The notes below the pieces were generated by a model. That model was not told the origin of the DNA, ran no database searches, and saw only the letters and a list, made by a program, of their open reading frames with translations. A stretch of 64,000 nt of DNA from Rhynchopus sp. YZ270_cl-10 (lineage: Eukaryota; Euglenozoa; Diplonemea; Diplonemida; Diplonemidae), in NCBI GenBank assembly GCA_964035575.1, contig OZ037914.1:72176-136175 (forward strand), given 5' to 3'. Made by a program: the position numbers and the translations under genes. Shown in pieces: positions 20,211 to 30,354 of the stretch. Positions within the stretch are counted from its first letter, which is position 1. Each line of letters opens with the position of its first letter.

Positions 20211-20452
20211 AGGGTGTACTGTGTACTGTGTACTGTGTACTGTGTACTGTGTACTGTGTACTGTGTACTGTGTACTGTGTACTGTGTACTGTGTACTGTG
20301 TACTGTGTACTGTGTACTGTGTACTGTGTACTGTGTACTGTGTACTGTGTACTGTGTACTGTGTACTGTGTACTGTGTACTGTGTACTGTGTACTGTGTA
20401 CTGTGTACTGTGTACTGTGTACTGTGTACTGTGTACTGTGTACTGTGTACTT
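20211..20452 (+). repeat. TGTACTG microsatellite in copy C
   Basis: About 34 near-perfect copies of the 7-mer tgtactg, in the same flanking context as the array in copy A but longer. Confidence 0.9.
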
Positions 20453-20572
20453 GACCAAAAAAGGCACCCTGTGCACCCTTTCTCGGGGGCCAAAAGCACC
20501 CTGTGCACCTTTTCAAAATCCAGTTCCGGGGGGTTTCGGGAGAGTTTCGTGCAGTGGGTTTTCAGGCACCCT

Positions 20573-21525
20573 GGGGTTCATTTTTTTTTACACAAAAAAC
20601 TATGTTAAGACGAAATCCTACCGATGTGCCTACATGGGGCGTCCCCCGTTAGTAGTGCGCCAGATGAGGGGCATGAAGCGAAAAGCGGCTAAAGGTGCAG
20701 GCCTGTGTTGCAGCACAGGTCTGGAGAGTTGAGGCAACTCGCCTGCTGAGCGTGAGAGGAATCAAGGCAGAGGTTCGCTGTCCAAGTAAAACCTACCCTG
20801 GTCATCCTCTGCCTGTTTTGTTTTCTGTCGTGATTGTTTGTGTTTGTGGGCGGGATCAGATGGGTGGAGGGTGTTTGCTTTTTGTTTAGCTTGGAGAAGG
20901 GCCACTCTCGCACACTCCTTGTTATCTATCATCTAGTTTCATTTTTTCATGCATCCCCAAAGTATGTAGACAGAGAGTCAAGACCACCTTGGCCAAAAGG
21001 GTTTTTTCACCACACTTTTCTTTTGCTTCCATTCGTGGAAGCGTTTGCTTTTCTTCTGTTCCTGGCCTGACGTGTGTTCAACAGGTGTGCTATTTTTACT
21101 GAGTGGAATCCATTTTTCTTTTTCCAGGTGAGGCACTAAAACAAGACATCCTGCAGACAACGAAACAATGGGCACGTGTGTTTTTTATTCTCCCTTCCCT
21201 TCTTTTAAGTAAGGAGGATTAGGTCTTCTTTTTTTCCTTTTTTTGCCCCATAAGTGTGACGCCTGTGTATTCAAATTGATTAAAAAGAATAAAAAACAAA
21301 CACACGATGCAGTTTCTTGTTTTGTTTAGGAGGAAGTGGCCACTTACTTTACTTTACCGCCCACCTTTTATACTAAAACTTGAAACACCGACCTTTTTTG
21401 GTCATCATTTTTTCATTTCCTTTTTCCTTTTCCATTTTCCTGTTCATTTTATTGTCTTTATTGTTTACTCCATTCTTCCTTTTTCCTTTCTTCTATTCTC
21501 ACATACAAAAAAAGACCAAGTACAT

Positions 21526-21528
<3 letters not shown>
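20573..21528. other. Intergenic, no gene seen
   Basis: Unique sequence, then AT-rich and pyrimidine-rich stretches leading to the poly(T) of LINE B. Several short inverted repeats occur around 20690-20750 (for example gttgaggcaact). I could not match them to a known RNA class. Confidence 0.35.
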
Positions 21529-21582
<54 letters not shown>

Positions 21583-24500
21583 CCCCGGTGGTCGGGGTTT
21601 TGAGTGTTTTTAGTGTTTTCTTTTTCCCGGAGAGGGTTGGGGGGAGGTGATCAGGGGTCTCAGGGACCTCGAATCAAAACAGAGGTGTCTTGACAAAAAA
21701 GGCTCAAAGGTGCAGAGGTCTGTTTAGCCTTACAGCAAATCCTTTAAAAAAGGAAAGGCCTTGAGACATAACATAAGAGGGTTTTGAGACAGACAGAGGG
21801 GCTCAACAAATAAGACCTTCCAGGACCCAAGTTTTTTCTAGCCCACAGCAACATAGGTAGAAAGAACATGAGAGGAAGAAGGGACTTACCTGCATGTGAG
21901 ATGAAGAGGGAAATAGGCAGAGGAGAAGGAGGGGCTTTTGCACTTCAGGGGTTCTTGATGGTCAGGGCTGGGTTTCTTCTAGGTGGAGATTCCCATGGGT
22001 AGACCGAAAAGAGAGAGAGTAGGTTGAAGTGGAAAAGTTTGGGAGGACAATAAAGACAATAAAGACAATAAAGACAATGTAAAACAGTTGAAAAACAATG
22101 ACAATAACATACAGACAGACCAAGTGATGACCTCCCATGCCTCAGGGGCAAGGATGTTCAGCTGGTTCTGGATTAGTTTCCTGAATCTGGAGGGGGGGTG
22201 AGCGAATCATACAACCCTTCAGTATGGAAACGGAGTCTTGGGCAGGCCTGTGAAAAAGAGGAATAATGGAACAAAAGGACAAAGGTAGACAATATTAACA
22301 AGGGGGTGAATAAAATAAAATATAGAAAATATTAACAAACTAGACAAGGGGGTGAGGGGTGTGGATTAAAAATGGGGGTTGTGTTTTTGAATTTTCTGTA
22401 CAAAATTGGATCTGTGCACAGGGGGCATTACCCCTCTAACAGCAAGGGTAAAGTTGAAAATAAAGGAAAGGAAAGTGCTTCTTTGAGGCACTATGACACT
22501 TTGACAATCTATTTTTTGAAAGTAAAGTAAAAAGAAGTGCATCCTGGTGGCACTTTGACACTGGCAGACATTCTATTCTATTGTGTCTACTGTTTCTATT
22601 CTAAATTCTAAAACACTGGCTGGGCGACCTCCTGGGAACACCTCACACAAAAATCAAAATGATAAATGACAAAATAAAAATGGGGAAAACCACGTTTTCG
22701 TACACATATTCTTTGCTTTGCTTTGCATTGTTTTGGTTTGCTTAGTTTGGTGTTGTTTTCTTTGTATCTCTTGTTTATTGAAAGTCCTCATCAACCGCGT
22801 CGACATCGATGGAGCAAGCCGCAGCACAGGAAGTGGCAGACGGGTGGGCGGAGGGTGCGGTGTGGCCACTTCCTGTCTGGGCGTTCATTGCTGCTGGTGC
22901 GGTGGAGGAGTCAGAGGTGGACTGTGCGGCGGCGATGGGGGACTCGTCATCGCTCTCCATCATCACCTCTGCGGCAGTGTAGCGTCGTCCGAAGGGGGAT
23001 GTGGGCTCAGCAGAACAGGAAGTGGCAGACTGGTGGGCGGAGGGTGCTGTGTGGCCACTTCCTGTCTGCGATGTTGTAGTGGGTGCCGTGGTGGAATCGA
23101 CCCCATCTGGGTCTCGCCCTCGAGATCCTGGATCCAAAGCCAGCGTCACCGTCACCGTAGGGTCCCAAAGATTCGCCCTATCCCGAAAGCTCGTGTCGCC
23201 CATTGCCCTGTTGAGGCAATCCAGTGTGGACCGGATCTTCTTCTGTGCCGCCTCGGGAGCCTCCCAATTCAACGCCTTCCAGGTGTGGAGCCATTCCCGA
23301 TAGGCCCAAAAGCACGCCACTGTGCCTAGCCGCGTATCCACCGCCCCTTGCCTGTGGTGGAATGCCTCCACCCACTGCTGGACGTTCCGCATCACCGGTT
23401 GCCCCATTGACAGGCAGGGGTAGCAACCCCCTTTCGACACCTGGTACCCCCACTGCAGCTTCCGCGCGATCTCCTCCACCCTCTGCCGCGCTTCGCCCTC
23501 CACATCATCTAAGCGGAAGGAGTCCGGCGGGGTCTCAGCGTCCGTCGGGTTCTCGACCGCGGGGGTGGCCTGCCTGGCATTACGCACCCTGTTCTCCCGT
23601 CCTGTCGTCACCCTGGCCTGGGAGACCCCCTTCCTACGATTCTGTGTGTCTACGAGCGCGATACCCTGCTTCGCGGTTCCCGGCTTCTTGTCCTCCCCTG
23701 TGGACGGTGCAGATCGCGGCAGGAAGGCCTGAGCTAAGAGACAGGACGCAGTGCGAAGCTTGGAGAAAGCCATGTCCTCCTCATCCCTCAAATCGCCATG
23801 CGAGCGTTCAGCGTCCCTCAGCAGCAAAAGACACCGCTCAGACGTGGCGTGCAGGAGGATGGTCTCCCGTCCCTGTATGGACTCTTCGTTGCCGATGTTG
23901 CGGCGCCCCTCAGCCTCCTGTTCCTCGCACGAGGCAAACCCTAACCGGAACCTCTGACGGCTCTCCTCTCTCCTCTGCGATGCAGTGAGGCTCTGGGCTT
24001 GCCTTCGGTTCAAGGCACCTGCCTTCGTCAGCTCACTCGTCTTCGCCGATCCAGGCTGCGCTCCAGCGGGGCTGCGGACACCCATCGCCTTCTCCTGCAT
24101 CGTCTCACGTCGCTGCTCCGACGATTTGACCTTAGCAGAAACGAAGCGAGATGCACTCTCGGATCTGGCCCGGCGCAAGAGGACCTCCGCAGCCTCCCGT
24201 TCCTGCCTCTGGCGTTCCTCCGACAACCTCCTCCGCTCTGCCGACCGCCGGCGTAACTCTTTCCCCTCCTCTGGTGGGACTTCACCCTCAACCCCACCCT
24301 CGAAGCCCGATTCCCTATCCTCAGGTTCCTCGGCAAAGCGGGGTGGCGTCACCGGCTGGGGAGAAGCGTCAGTCTGGTGCAGGTCTTGCATCGTAGCGCC
24401 AGCCTGCTCCCAATCTCCTTGAGAAGAGGGCGGCATAGGAGGAGTCTCATCAGGGTGTGCAGGGTGACGGACCGGTGTCGCTCCTGTCTGAGTCTGATCC

Positions 24501-27500
24501 ACATCCATCTCCTCCTCCTTGACCCCGGCTTGGCGCATCTCAGCCTCATGGCGCTTCACCATCTCAGCTACCTCCAGTTCCTCTTCCCTTTCCCATTGGT
24601 CTTTCAGGGCACCCTCATGAACCCCCGCTCGTACACACCACCAAAGCCGCAGGAGACCCCTCTCAGTTTCATGGAACCGCATAAGGTCACGAACATGGGG
24701 AGCACCGTTGTCAATCGGGTCCTCATTCCCACGCCTGGTCCCTCTGGGCCCGTCTGGCTGGTCATCCATAGGGACCGGGGGCCCAGCACAAGTCACTTGG
24801 TCCTGGCTGACTCGGCACGCCACGCAACAGCTCGTGCAGCAAGTCGTACAGAAATGTGACTCTGCTTCCGCTCCTTCGCTGTGCCCATCGCATCCCCTGC
24901 AAATGAACGGGCCTGTCGTAGGCTCCCAAAGGCATGTGTCGGCACGTAGAGGCTTCGCTGCGCAGAGGATCTTGACTGCATCGACGTTCAGCGAGAGGGT
25001 CTCAAAGTGCCCGGCGATTACTCCAGTAAAAACCAGTCCCAGGGCTCCGTGGGGGGCACATAGGCGAGGGACATAGATTTTGGGCACGGCGCCCGGGGAG
25101 ACAAGGATTATGGTCATCTCGAGTACCTCACATAAGCCCATGATCATCGTTTCATCCGCCCACGTGGTGTCGTCTCTGCATCCTTCTCGCAATTTCCGTT
25201 CCATCCACGATCGACGGTCTCCAGTGCGCGCAGCCAGCTTAGCGTCACGAAGAACTTGGGCAACTGCCAGTTTCCGGAGGAGCGATGACGAATGGTAGGG
25301 TGTATTCGGAGCGAAGTTCGCGGCCAAGGCGTCAAACAGGCAGTCACCCACAGTGAAGCTGTTCCTCGTACGCGAGCCAAGAAATTCTGCCTGCCTGTCC
25401 ACCGCCCAAGACTTGAAGACATTCATATCTGTCAGAGAGTGGGTCGGGGAGAGGACCAGCTTCTCTAAGTTGTGTAGAAAAGATGAGGCCTCCTGATCGT
25501 CCTCCCTCGGTGTCGCCTGCGGGAATGTGGGTGACCTGGCTCTCTCAGCGCCCTTCATGTGCGTGTCGTGGGAAGTGTGCGGAGTAGGGGACGGAGCCGA
25601 TGAGCGCACGTTACCACTGAGGATGTCAGCTAAGCCGTTCTGAGACGCCGGACAAAAGGGGGAGTCCCTTGAGCACAAATCGCACACCAACCTCTCGCAC
25701 CCCTCAGCACATTTGAAGTGCGCCTCGCAACCGTCGATGGGGCGAACGCAACGCCTACACTGGTACACCGTCCCCACCGGTGCAGACTGTGCTGCGGGGA
25801 TACGCTTCATCATCGCCACAGACTTGCAGAAACGCTTCGACTTCGGCGCAGGTATCGGTTCCATGCCGAGGATTTCTCCCTTGAGGTGCGAGTCTGTGAA
25901 GGAGAGGGGGCTGAGGAACCAGTCCTGTGAATCGTCATCAACCGGACCTGCGAAAACGAAGAGCGCCTCCCGGGCCCTTTTGGTCGGCACCAGAATTTGG
26001 GGACGCATGCGATCACAGATGATCACAATGGTGCACTCTAAAGCCTCTCCCGCGCCAGCAAGTGCCACCATATCCATCCAAGTGCGGGCGTCCGATCGGT
26101 CGCTGCTCTTTGTGCCCATGTACTCCAGCCAGTTCTTCACAGGAATGGAGATGCAATCCGCGAGGTCCGGTCGGTCATTTTTTACAATCTCCACAGCACG
26201 TCTCCGGAGTTCCTTATGACTCGTCTCTCCGTTGATGTCTTCAATCAAAAGATCCTTCTTGAGATCCACCGAGCATGCGGTCAGCAGTGCATCGAACCCG
26301 CTGTCACCTCTCAGGATTTTGTAACGCTGGGGGTGTGTGAGCCCCAGTCGTGCAGCCTGCGTCTCTGCGTCAGGGCATGCGCCATCTGCCATCATGCGGA
26401 GGATGTTCCAATACGCAGCAGGTGTCTCCCCCCCGGCCTGACGCCCCGCTCGGAAAGGATTGTGTCGGAAGACCGTTCCACCCACCTTCTTCTCTGGCAT
26501 TGAGAAGTAGTCGCGCGGTTCACGCGCTATTTCGGCTTCCTCGACCTCCACAGACGGTTCACGCTCCGGTAAGTTGCTGACAGGGTTGCTGAGGTATGTG
26601 GAATCCATCTGCCTGAGATCTTCTTCCGCGGGACGCTGAACTGAGTCGGCGCTGTGGGGCAAGTGTTCATTGATGTCTGTGCAAAGCACGCCTCGGGCAA
26701 CAAAGGACTTACCCACGGCTGCTTGGTATGCGCACGACATATGCTCCCGTAGCCTCGCCTCAGTCGGTGCATCGCCGCCAGGGTCCTTTGTGCACGCAAG
26801 CCCGGCCACCTGGCTGATGACCCGGTTGCACTCTTCCGATGCCCCACCGAAGGCCTCAAACACCATGGGGGAGAAGAGCACGTCCGCACCTCTGCAATCC
26901 TCCAGGTGTTTCTTCCGCTTCTCCTCCCCGGCCACTTTGGCTGCGTACTCGCTATGTTGTGCCGCTCGATGCACGTAAGTGGGGAGGGTCGGAGCTACTA
27001 CTGTGAAATCCAAAGCTCTTCGCCGGGTCTCCATGATGCCAGATGGGAGGAACACGTCTGCCGGCCTCTTCCCAGACTCAAAACCCAAGTCTTTCTCCAA
27101 AGAGGGGTTGAGCCCCGCCGCATCCGCTGCCAAGAAAAAGGAGTGCTTCAGGGCGTCATGCCGTTCGGTTCTGTGACCCATGTAGCCGCAAGAGAAAGTG
27201 TGGTCCCCGAAAGCATCCATGCACACCCCATCTCTGCTACATCCGTTGCACTCACTCTTAGGCTTGTGCACTGCCACACCCAGACGAAATCGGGCTGCCC
27301 CCGCGAAGTATGCAGAGGGGATGGAATTGGGGGGCGAGGGCGTGGCGGTCAGCCAGGTGCCAGACATAGGGAGTTGCAGAGAAAGCAGGCGTGCTCGATC
27401 CCGGTCGCTGGTGGCCACTCGCTTCAGCTCTGCTGCTTGTTCGTCCACGATGGCTGATGACAGCTGCTGTTGCACCACAGCCTTGGAAGGCATCCTATCC

Positions 27501-29452
27501 CCATCGATGTGCTGCGACGCAGGTACTCTGGTGTTGTACGCCTCGGCTGCATTCTTCCACCTTGCCTTGTCCCATTCGAACTTCGGGTCCAGCTGCTGGG
27601 CAAGCTTGAAAGACCCAGCTTGCGATGCCAGGGCTGCAGCGGGCCAATGGTCGACTGTGCGACGAATGCCTAAACCCCCTATGGCGATGGGGAGGGCAGC
27701 CTGCAGGCGGGCCTGTGCTGGCAAGGCCCCGTGCTCATCATGCAGGATCGTCGCCAAACACCTGTCCACCTCCGCATCAAAATCCCGGAGGTAGCCCTCC
27801 CCTAGGTCCACACATGATATTCCACGCATGTAGAATACCATTTTGCAAAATCCCTCACAAAAGCGCAAGATGTAGTACGCATGCTGTGAGTCTTTGAGGT
27901 TTCTGAGGGCGTTCAAGTTCAACTTCGACTCATCTAGCTTGCTCTGCATGTACTTCCTGCAGTGCTCTGCTGTGCCGATGGGGATGCCCAGGAAGTCGAA
28001 GTTCTGGTTGTGGAGGGAGAAGCCGTCGTTGTGCCCGTCAGACGCATCCCGGATGGTGAACCCCCTATTACGCAGATCTTCCGCAGAGTCGCCCGCCAAC
28101 GTCACAAGTTCGCATTTTGAACGGTTGACTTTTAGACCAAGGCGGCTGCTCGAATCCACTAGGGCATCGTAAGCGGCCAGGACTGCCTCAGGATCCCCCC
28201 GAATGCAACCATCGTCCAGGTACCAAATAGACCCGTCGAGGCCCCTGTTCGCGCTCAACCTTTCTGTCATCTCAGCAATCGCCAAAGAGAAGAGGATAGG
28301 GCCTAGTGGGTCACCTTGTTGGACCCCACATTGGGACTCAAGTGTAGCCTCACCATAAAATAGGGAGGTGTGGCCGGCGTAGCACCACCTCACCCACGTG
28401 GAGATCTCAGGGATGTGCCGTTCAACTGCACTGATGAAGGTGGCCCTATCTACAGTGTTGAAAGCATTGTGATAGTCCACCTTCAGGATCACCTTGTCCA
28501 TCCCCAGGTACTTCCGTGCATACTGTGCCACCACTGCAGTGGCAGCCTCCGAGCCCCGCGGCGTTGAAACCCCCACCTGGTTCCCCTTGCGGAAAATTTC
28601 AGCCGCCCGTTTCCGTAGCCTGTTTGCCAGAATCTTGCCAATCAACCGGCGAGTCACGTCTCCCACTGCGATCGGACGCACATCCTCAGGCTTGTCTTTT
28701 GAGACCTTCCTGAGGGCTACCAGCTTGGCTCCGGCAAAGAAAGGCGCGACCTCTCGGTGAGCTTTGCCTTGTGCCAATGAGGACAACACCTTCGTTAGAG
28801 CAGCGAGCGTGCCAGGGGTATGCTTCTGGTTGCACAGGACACGGAGGAGTGATCCTGTCAGGTTTGACGGACCACCTGCAGTGGCTCGCGGCATGCTGCT
28901 GATTGCTTCCATAACCTCCTTGGTGGTGAAATCGGCGGGCCCAGAGGGGTTCCTCACATTCTCATGCATAACCGATCGGATCTCCGTGGGGTGTTTGCCC
29001 TTCAGCTTCTCCAGAGTTGCGGGTCCATGTGGTGCGAGTCCGTCACTGGTGAGGGCTGTCAGGGCCTGGCCCGGAAGTCCCGTTGCTGCCTTCAAACGGG
29101 AGCGTTTCTGGCGCGCCTCCAAAGTGTCCCCTGGTGTCCACACAGGCTGGTCCTGTACCTCATCCAAAGCGTTGGACCAAAGCTCCCCCCAGCTCCCAGC
29201 GTCCCACCTATCCAGGTCCTTTTTCCAGGAGTTGAAACAACGTCGATCTGTTACCTTCGTCCTGCGTCCGTGCGCACGGTCCCTGTGTAAGACAGTGAAG
29301 AACAGGGCAAACTTCGTCCAGGCACAAGGGTCCTGATGCACCAGGATCTCCTGCAGTACCCTCTGGAAGATGAGGGTGTAGCGGTGGGCCAGGTCAGGTG
29401 GGCAGGTTCCTTTCAGCTTGAACCGTGTGGTCCCAATCTCCTGCAAAGAGGG

Positions 29453-29454
<2 letters not shown>
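21529..29454 (-). mobile_element. LINE family B, 5' truncated
   Basis: A minus-strand non-LTR element with poly(A) tail 21529-21582. Its 3' end differs from family A: in sense it ends CCCCGACCACCGGGG, a perfect 5-bp hairpin next to the tail. The 3' UTR is about 1.2 kb (22774 down to 21583). The body runs to 29454, where it meets the 77-bp poly(T) of family C. The lost 5' part should hold a first OTU and a C2H2 finger by analogy with families A and C. The abrupt junction suggests that B inserted into the poly(A) tail of C with 5' truncation. The reverse order is possible but would leave B's 5' part unaccounted for. Confidence 0.85.
22775..29452 (-). CDS. LINE-B polyprotein, N-terminally truncated (RT-RLE-OTU-OTU)
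   Basis: About 2,225 codons open from the truncation point. The first ATG arises at the poly(A) junction and is not native. Order, in residues from that point: RT (KVDYHNAFNTVD ~325, GVQQGDPLGPILFS, WYLDDGC ~410); CCHC knuckle and RLE (GDHTFSC ~740, RPADVFLPSG and ALDFTVV ~800-820); a first OTU-like domain with RGDSGFDAL (~1050); a zinc module (CRRC...CDLC, ~1230-1266); a second OTU domain with VGDCLFDAL (~1370) and GHFETL (~1480); a second zinc module (~1515-1555); charged coiled-coil regions; and a tail with a duplicated QTGSGHTAPSAH segment. The first OTU has Ser for the catalytic Cys and Trp where the His is expected. The second retains both. Confidence 0.82.
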   Translation of the reverse strand, partial: PSLQEIGTTRFKLKGTCPPDLAHRYTLIFQRVLQEILVHQDPCAWTKFALFFTVLHRDRAHGRRTKVTDRRCFNSWKKDLDRWDAGSWGELWSNALDEVQDQPVWTPGDTLEARQKRSRLKAATGLPGQALTALTSDGLAPHGPATLEKLKGKHPTEIRSVMHENVRNPSGPADFTTKEVMEAISSMPRATAGGPSNLTGSLLRVLCNQKHTPGTLAALTKVLSSLAQGKAHREVAPFFAGAKLVALRKVSKDKPEDVRPIAVGDVTRRLIGKILANRLRKRAAEIFRKGNQVGVSTPRGSEAATAVVAQYARKYLGMDKVILKVDYHNAFNTVDRATFISAVERHIPEISTWVRWCYAGHTSLFYGEATLESQCGVQQGDPLGPILFSLAIAEMTERLSANRGLDGSIWYLDDGCIRGDPEAVLAAYDALVDSSSRLGLKVNRSKCELVTLAGDSAEDLRNRGFTIRDASDGHNDGFSLHNQNFDFLGIPIGTAEHCRKYMQSKLDESKLNLNALRNLKDSQHAYYILRFCEGFCKMVFYMRGISCVDLGEGYLRDFDAEVDRCLATILHDEHGALPAQARLQAALPIAIGGLGIRRTVDHWPAAALASQAGSFKLAQQLDPKFEWDKARWKNAAEAYNTRVPASQHIDGDRMPSKAVVQQQLSSAIVDEQAAELKRVATSDRDRARLLSLQLPMSGTWLTATPSPPNSIPSAYFAGAARFRLGVAVHKPKSECNGCSRDGVCMDAFGDHTFSCGYMGHRTERHDALKHSFFLAADAAGLNPSLEKDLGFESGKRPADVFLPSGIMETRRRALDFTVVAPTLPTYVHRAAQHSEYAAKVAGEEKRKKHLEDCRGADVLFSPMVFEAFGGASEECNRVISQVAGLACTKDPGGDAPTEARLREHMSCAYQAAVGKSFVARGVLCTDINEHLPHSADSVQRPAEEDLRQMDSTYLSNPVSNLPEREPSVEVEEAEIAREPRDYFSMPEKKVGGTVFRHNPFRAGRQAGGETPAAYWNILRMMADGACPDAETQAARLGLTHPQRYKILRGDSGFDALLTACSVDLKKDLLIEDINGETSHKELRRRAVEIVKNDRPDLADCISIPVKNWLEYMGTKSSDRSDARTWMDMVALAGAGEALECTIVIICDRMRPQILVPTKRAREALFVFAGPVDDDSQDWFLSPLSFTDSHLKGEILGMEPIPAPKSKRFCKSVAMMKRIPAAQSAPVGTVYQCRRCVRPIDGCEAHFKCAEGCERLVCDLCSRDSPFCPASQNGLADILSGNVRSSAPSPTPHTSHDTHMKGAERARSPTFPQATPREDDQEASSFLHNLEKLVLSPTHSLTDMNVFKSWAVDRQAEFLGSRTRNSFTVGDCLFDALAANFAPNTPYHSSSLLRKLAVAQVLRDAKLAARTGDRRSWMERKLREGCRDDTTWADETMIMGLCEVLEMTIILVSPGAVPKIYVPRLCAPHGALGLVFTGVIAGHFETLSLNVDAVKILCAAKPLRADTCLWEPTTGPFICRGCDGHSEGAEAESHFCTTCCTSCCVACRVSQDQVTCAGPPVPMDDQPDGPRGTRRGNEDPIDNGAPHVRDLMRFHETERGLLRLWWCVRAGVHEGALKDQWEREEELEVAEMVKRHEAEMRQAGVKEEEMDVDQTQTGATPVRHPAHPDETPPMPPSSQGDWEQAGATMQDLHQTDASPQPVTPPRFAEEPEDRESGFEGGVEGEVPPEEGKELRRRSAERRRLSEERQRQEREAAEVLLRRARSESASRFVSAKVKSSEQRRETMQEKAMGVRSPAGAQPGSAKTSELTKAGALNRRQAQSLTASQRREESRQRFRLGFASCEEQEAEGRRNIGNEESIQGRETILLHATSERCLLLLRDAERSHGDLRDEEDMAFSKLRTASCLLAQAFLPRSAPSTGEDKKPGTAKQGIALVDTQNRRKGVSQARVTTGRENRVRNARQATPAVENPTDAETPPDSFRLDDVEGEARQRVEEIARKLQWGYQVSKGGCYPCLSMGQPVMRNVQQWVEAFHHRQGAVDTRLGTVACFWAYREWLHTWKALNWEAPEAAQKKIRSTLDCLNRAMGDTSFRDRANLWDPTVTVTLALDPGSRGRDPDGVDSTTAPTTTSQTGSGHTAPSAHQSATSCSAEPTSPFGRRYTAAEVMMESDDESPIAAAQSTSDSSTAPAAMNAQTGSGHTAPSAHPSATSCAAACSIDVDAVDEDFQ

Positions 29455-29532
<78 letters not shown>

Positions 29533-30354
29533 GTGTTGTTCAACTTAGCCCTAGGCTCGACTTTTTTTTGTTCCACATCAAACTGGACAGGGCAAGGGGG
29601 GTACGTTTATAATGCACATGAAAGGCGCTTGGTCCGAGCGAAGCGAGGGCCAAAAGTCTTACAATCAGTACATGTGCCGGTTTAGTTAGAACGAGGCACA
29701 AAAGTGAATTAAACGAGGGAGATATTTGTCATCAGCATGTCGCCCTATTATGTATCGTTGTTTGCCGAGCGAAGCGAGGCATACAACTATATTTAGCTCT
29801 ATGACAATTTGGGATAAAGGAGGGGTGAACATTAACACGGGAGAGGCAGGGGTGAATATAGACTGTCCAGTCTGTGTGGTTTTGCTGTATTTCCAGTATT
29901 GGTGCCCAGCTGGTTCTGGAGGGGAGGAAGGGGCGGGATGGGGCTTTCTTTTTACAATACGAAGTTCCTTTCTTGTTACTTTTGTTTTGTCTCTTGTAGT
30001 CTTTTTTGTTTGGATGATTAACGCCAGTAGCGACCCCCCATGGAACTCGTAGGGGATGGGGTGGGGGAAAAAATCTCCGTCGCTTACTCCTAGGCCGACG
30101 CCCACAGACAAACCGCCTCCTTGGCTTACTCCTGACGTTTTCTGTGAGGGGGAAGATTTGGAATTTACATACAAGGGGCTTGACACCAGGGGGATTACAC
30201 ACATGTATCTAATGGGAGGGGTTGGGGGTAAAAAGGAAACAGGGAACTAAACAGGTGTTGCTACACACAAAAGTTGGGGTGGGGGAAAATAACAGAGAAG
30301 GGAAGGGCAACAGTGCCCACATAAACCACAATCACAACCAATCGCGAGGCCCTT

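Larger units (their letters stand above)
18667..20572 (+). mobile_element. TIR element copy C, inserted in LINE copy 1
   Basis: The left end GGCCACTCCGGTGCACAGGG follows AAGTCCTT of the LINE. It has the same order of parts as copy A: GTGCAC palindromic cluster (18672-18980), satellite (about 19080-19970), a unique stretch containing cttccctgctgac, a TGTACTG array (20211-20452), then GCACCCTGTGCACC units. Homology to copy A stops at about 20572 (ggcaccct, then ggggttc), 20-25 bp short of the expected right terminus. Neither the right repeat nor the rest of the LINE is found, so this side was lost or rearranged. Confidence 0.65.

Noticed and set aside
22405-22425. ctgtgcacagggggcat in the LINE-B 3' UTR as a TIR-element unit
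   Set aside because: A single isolated unit with no ends or flanking duplication. It may be a chance match.
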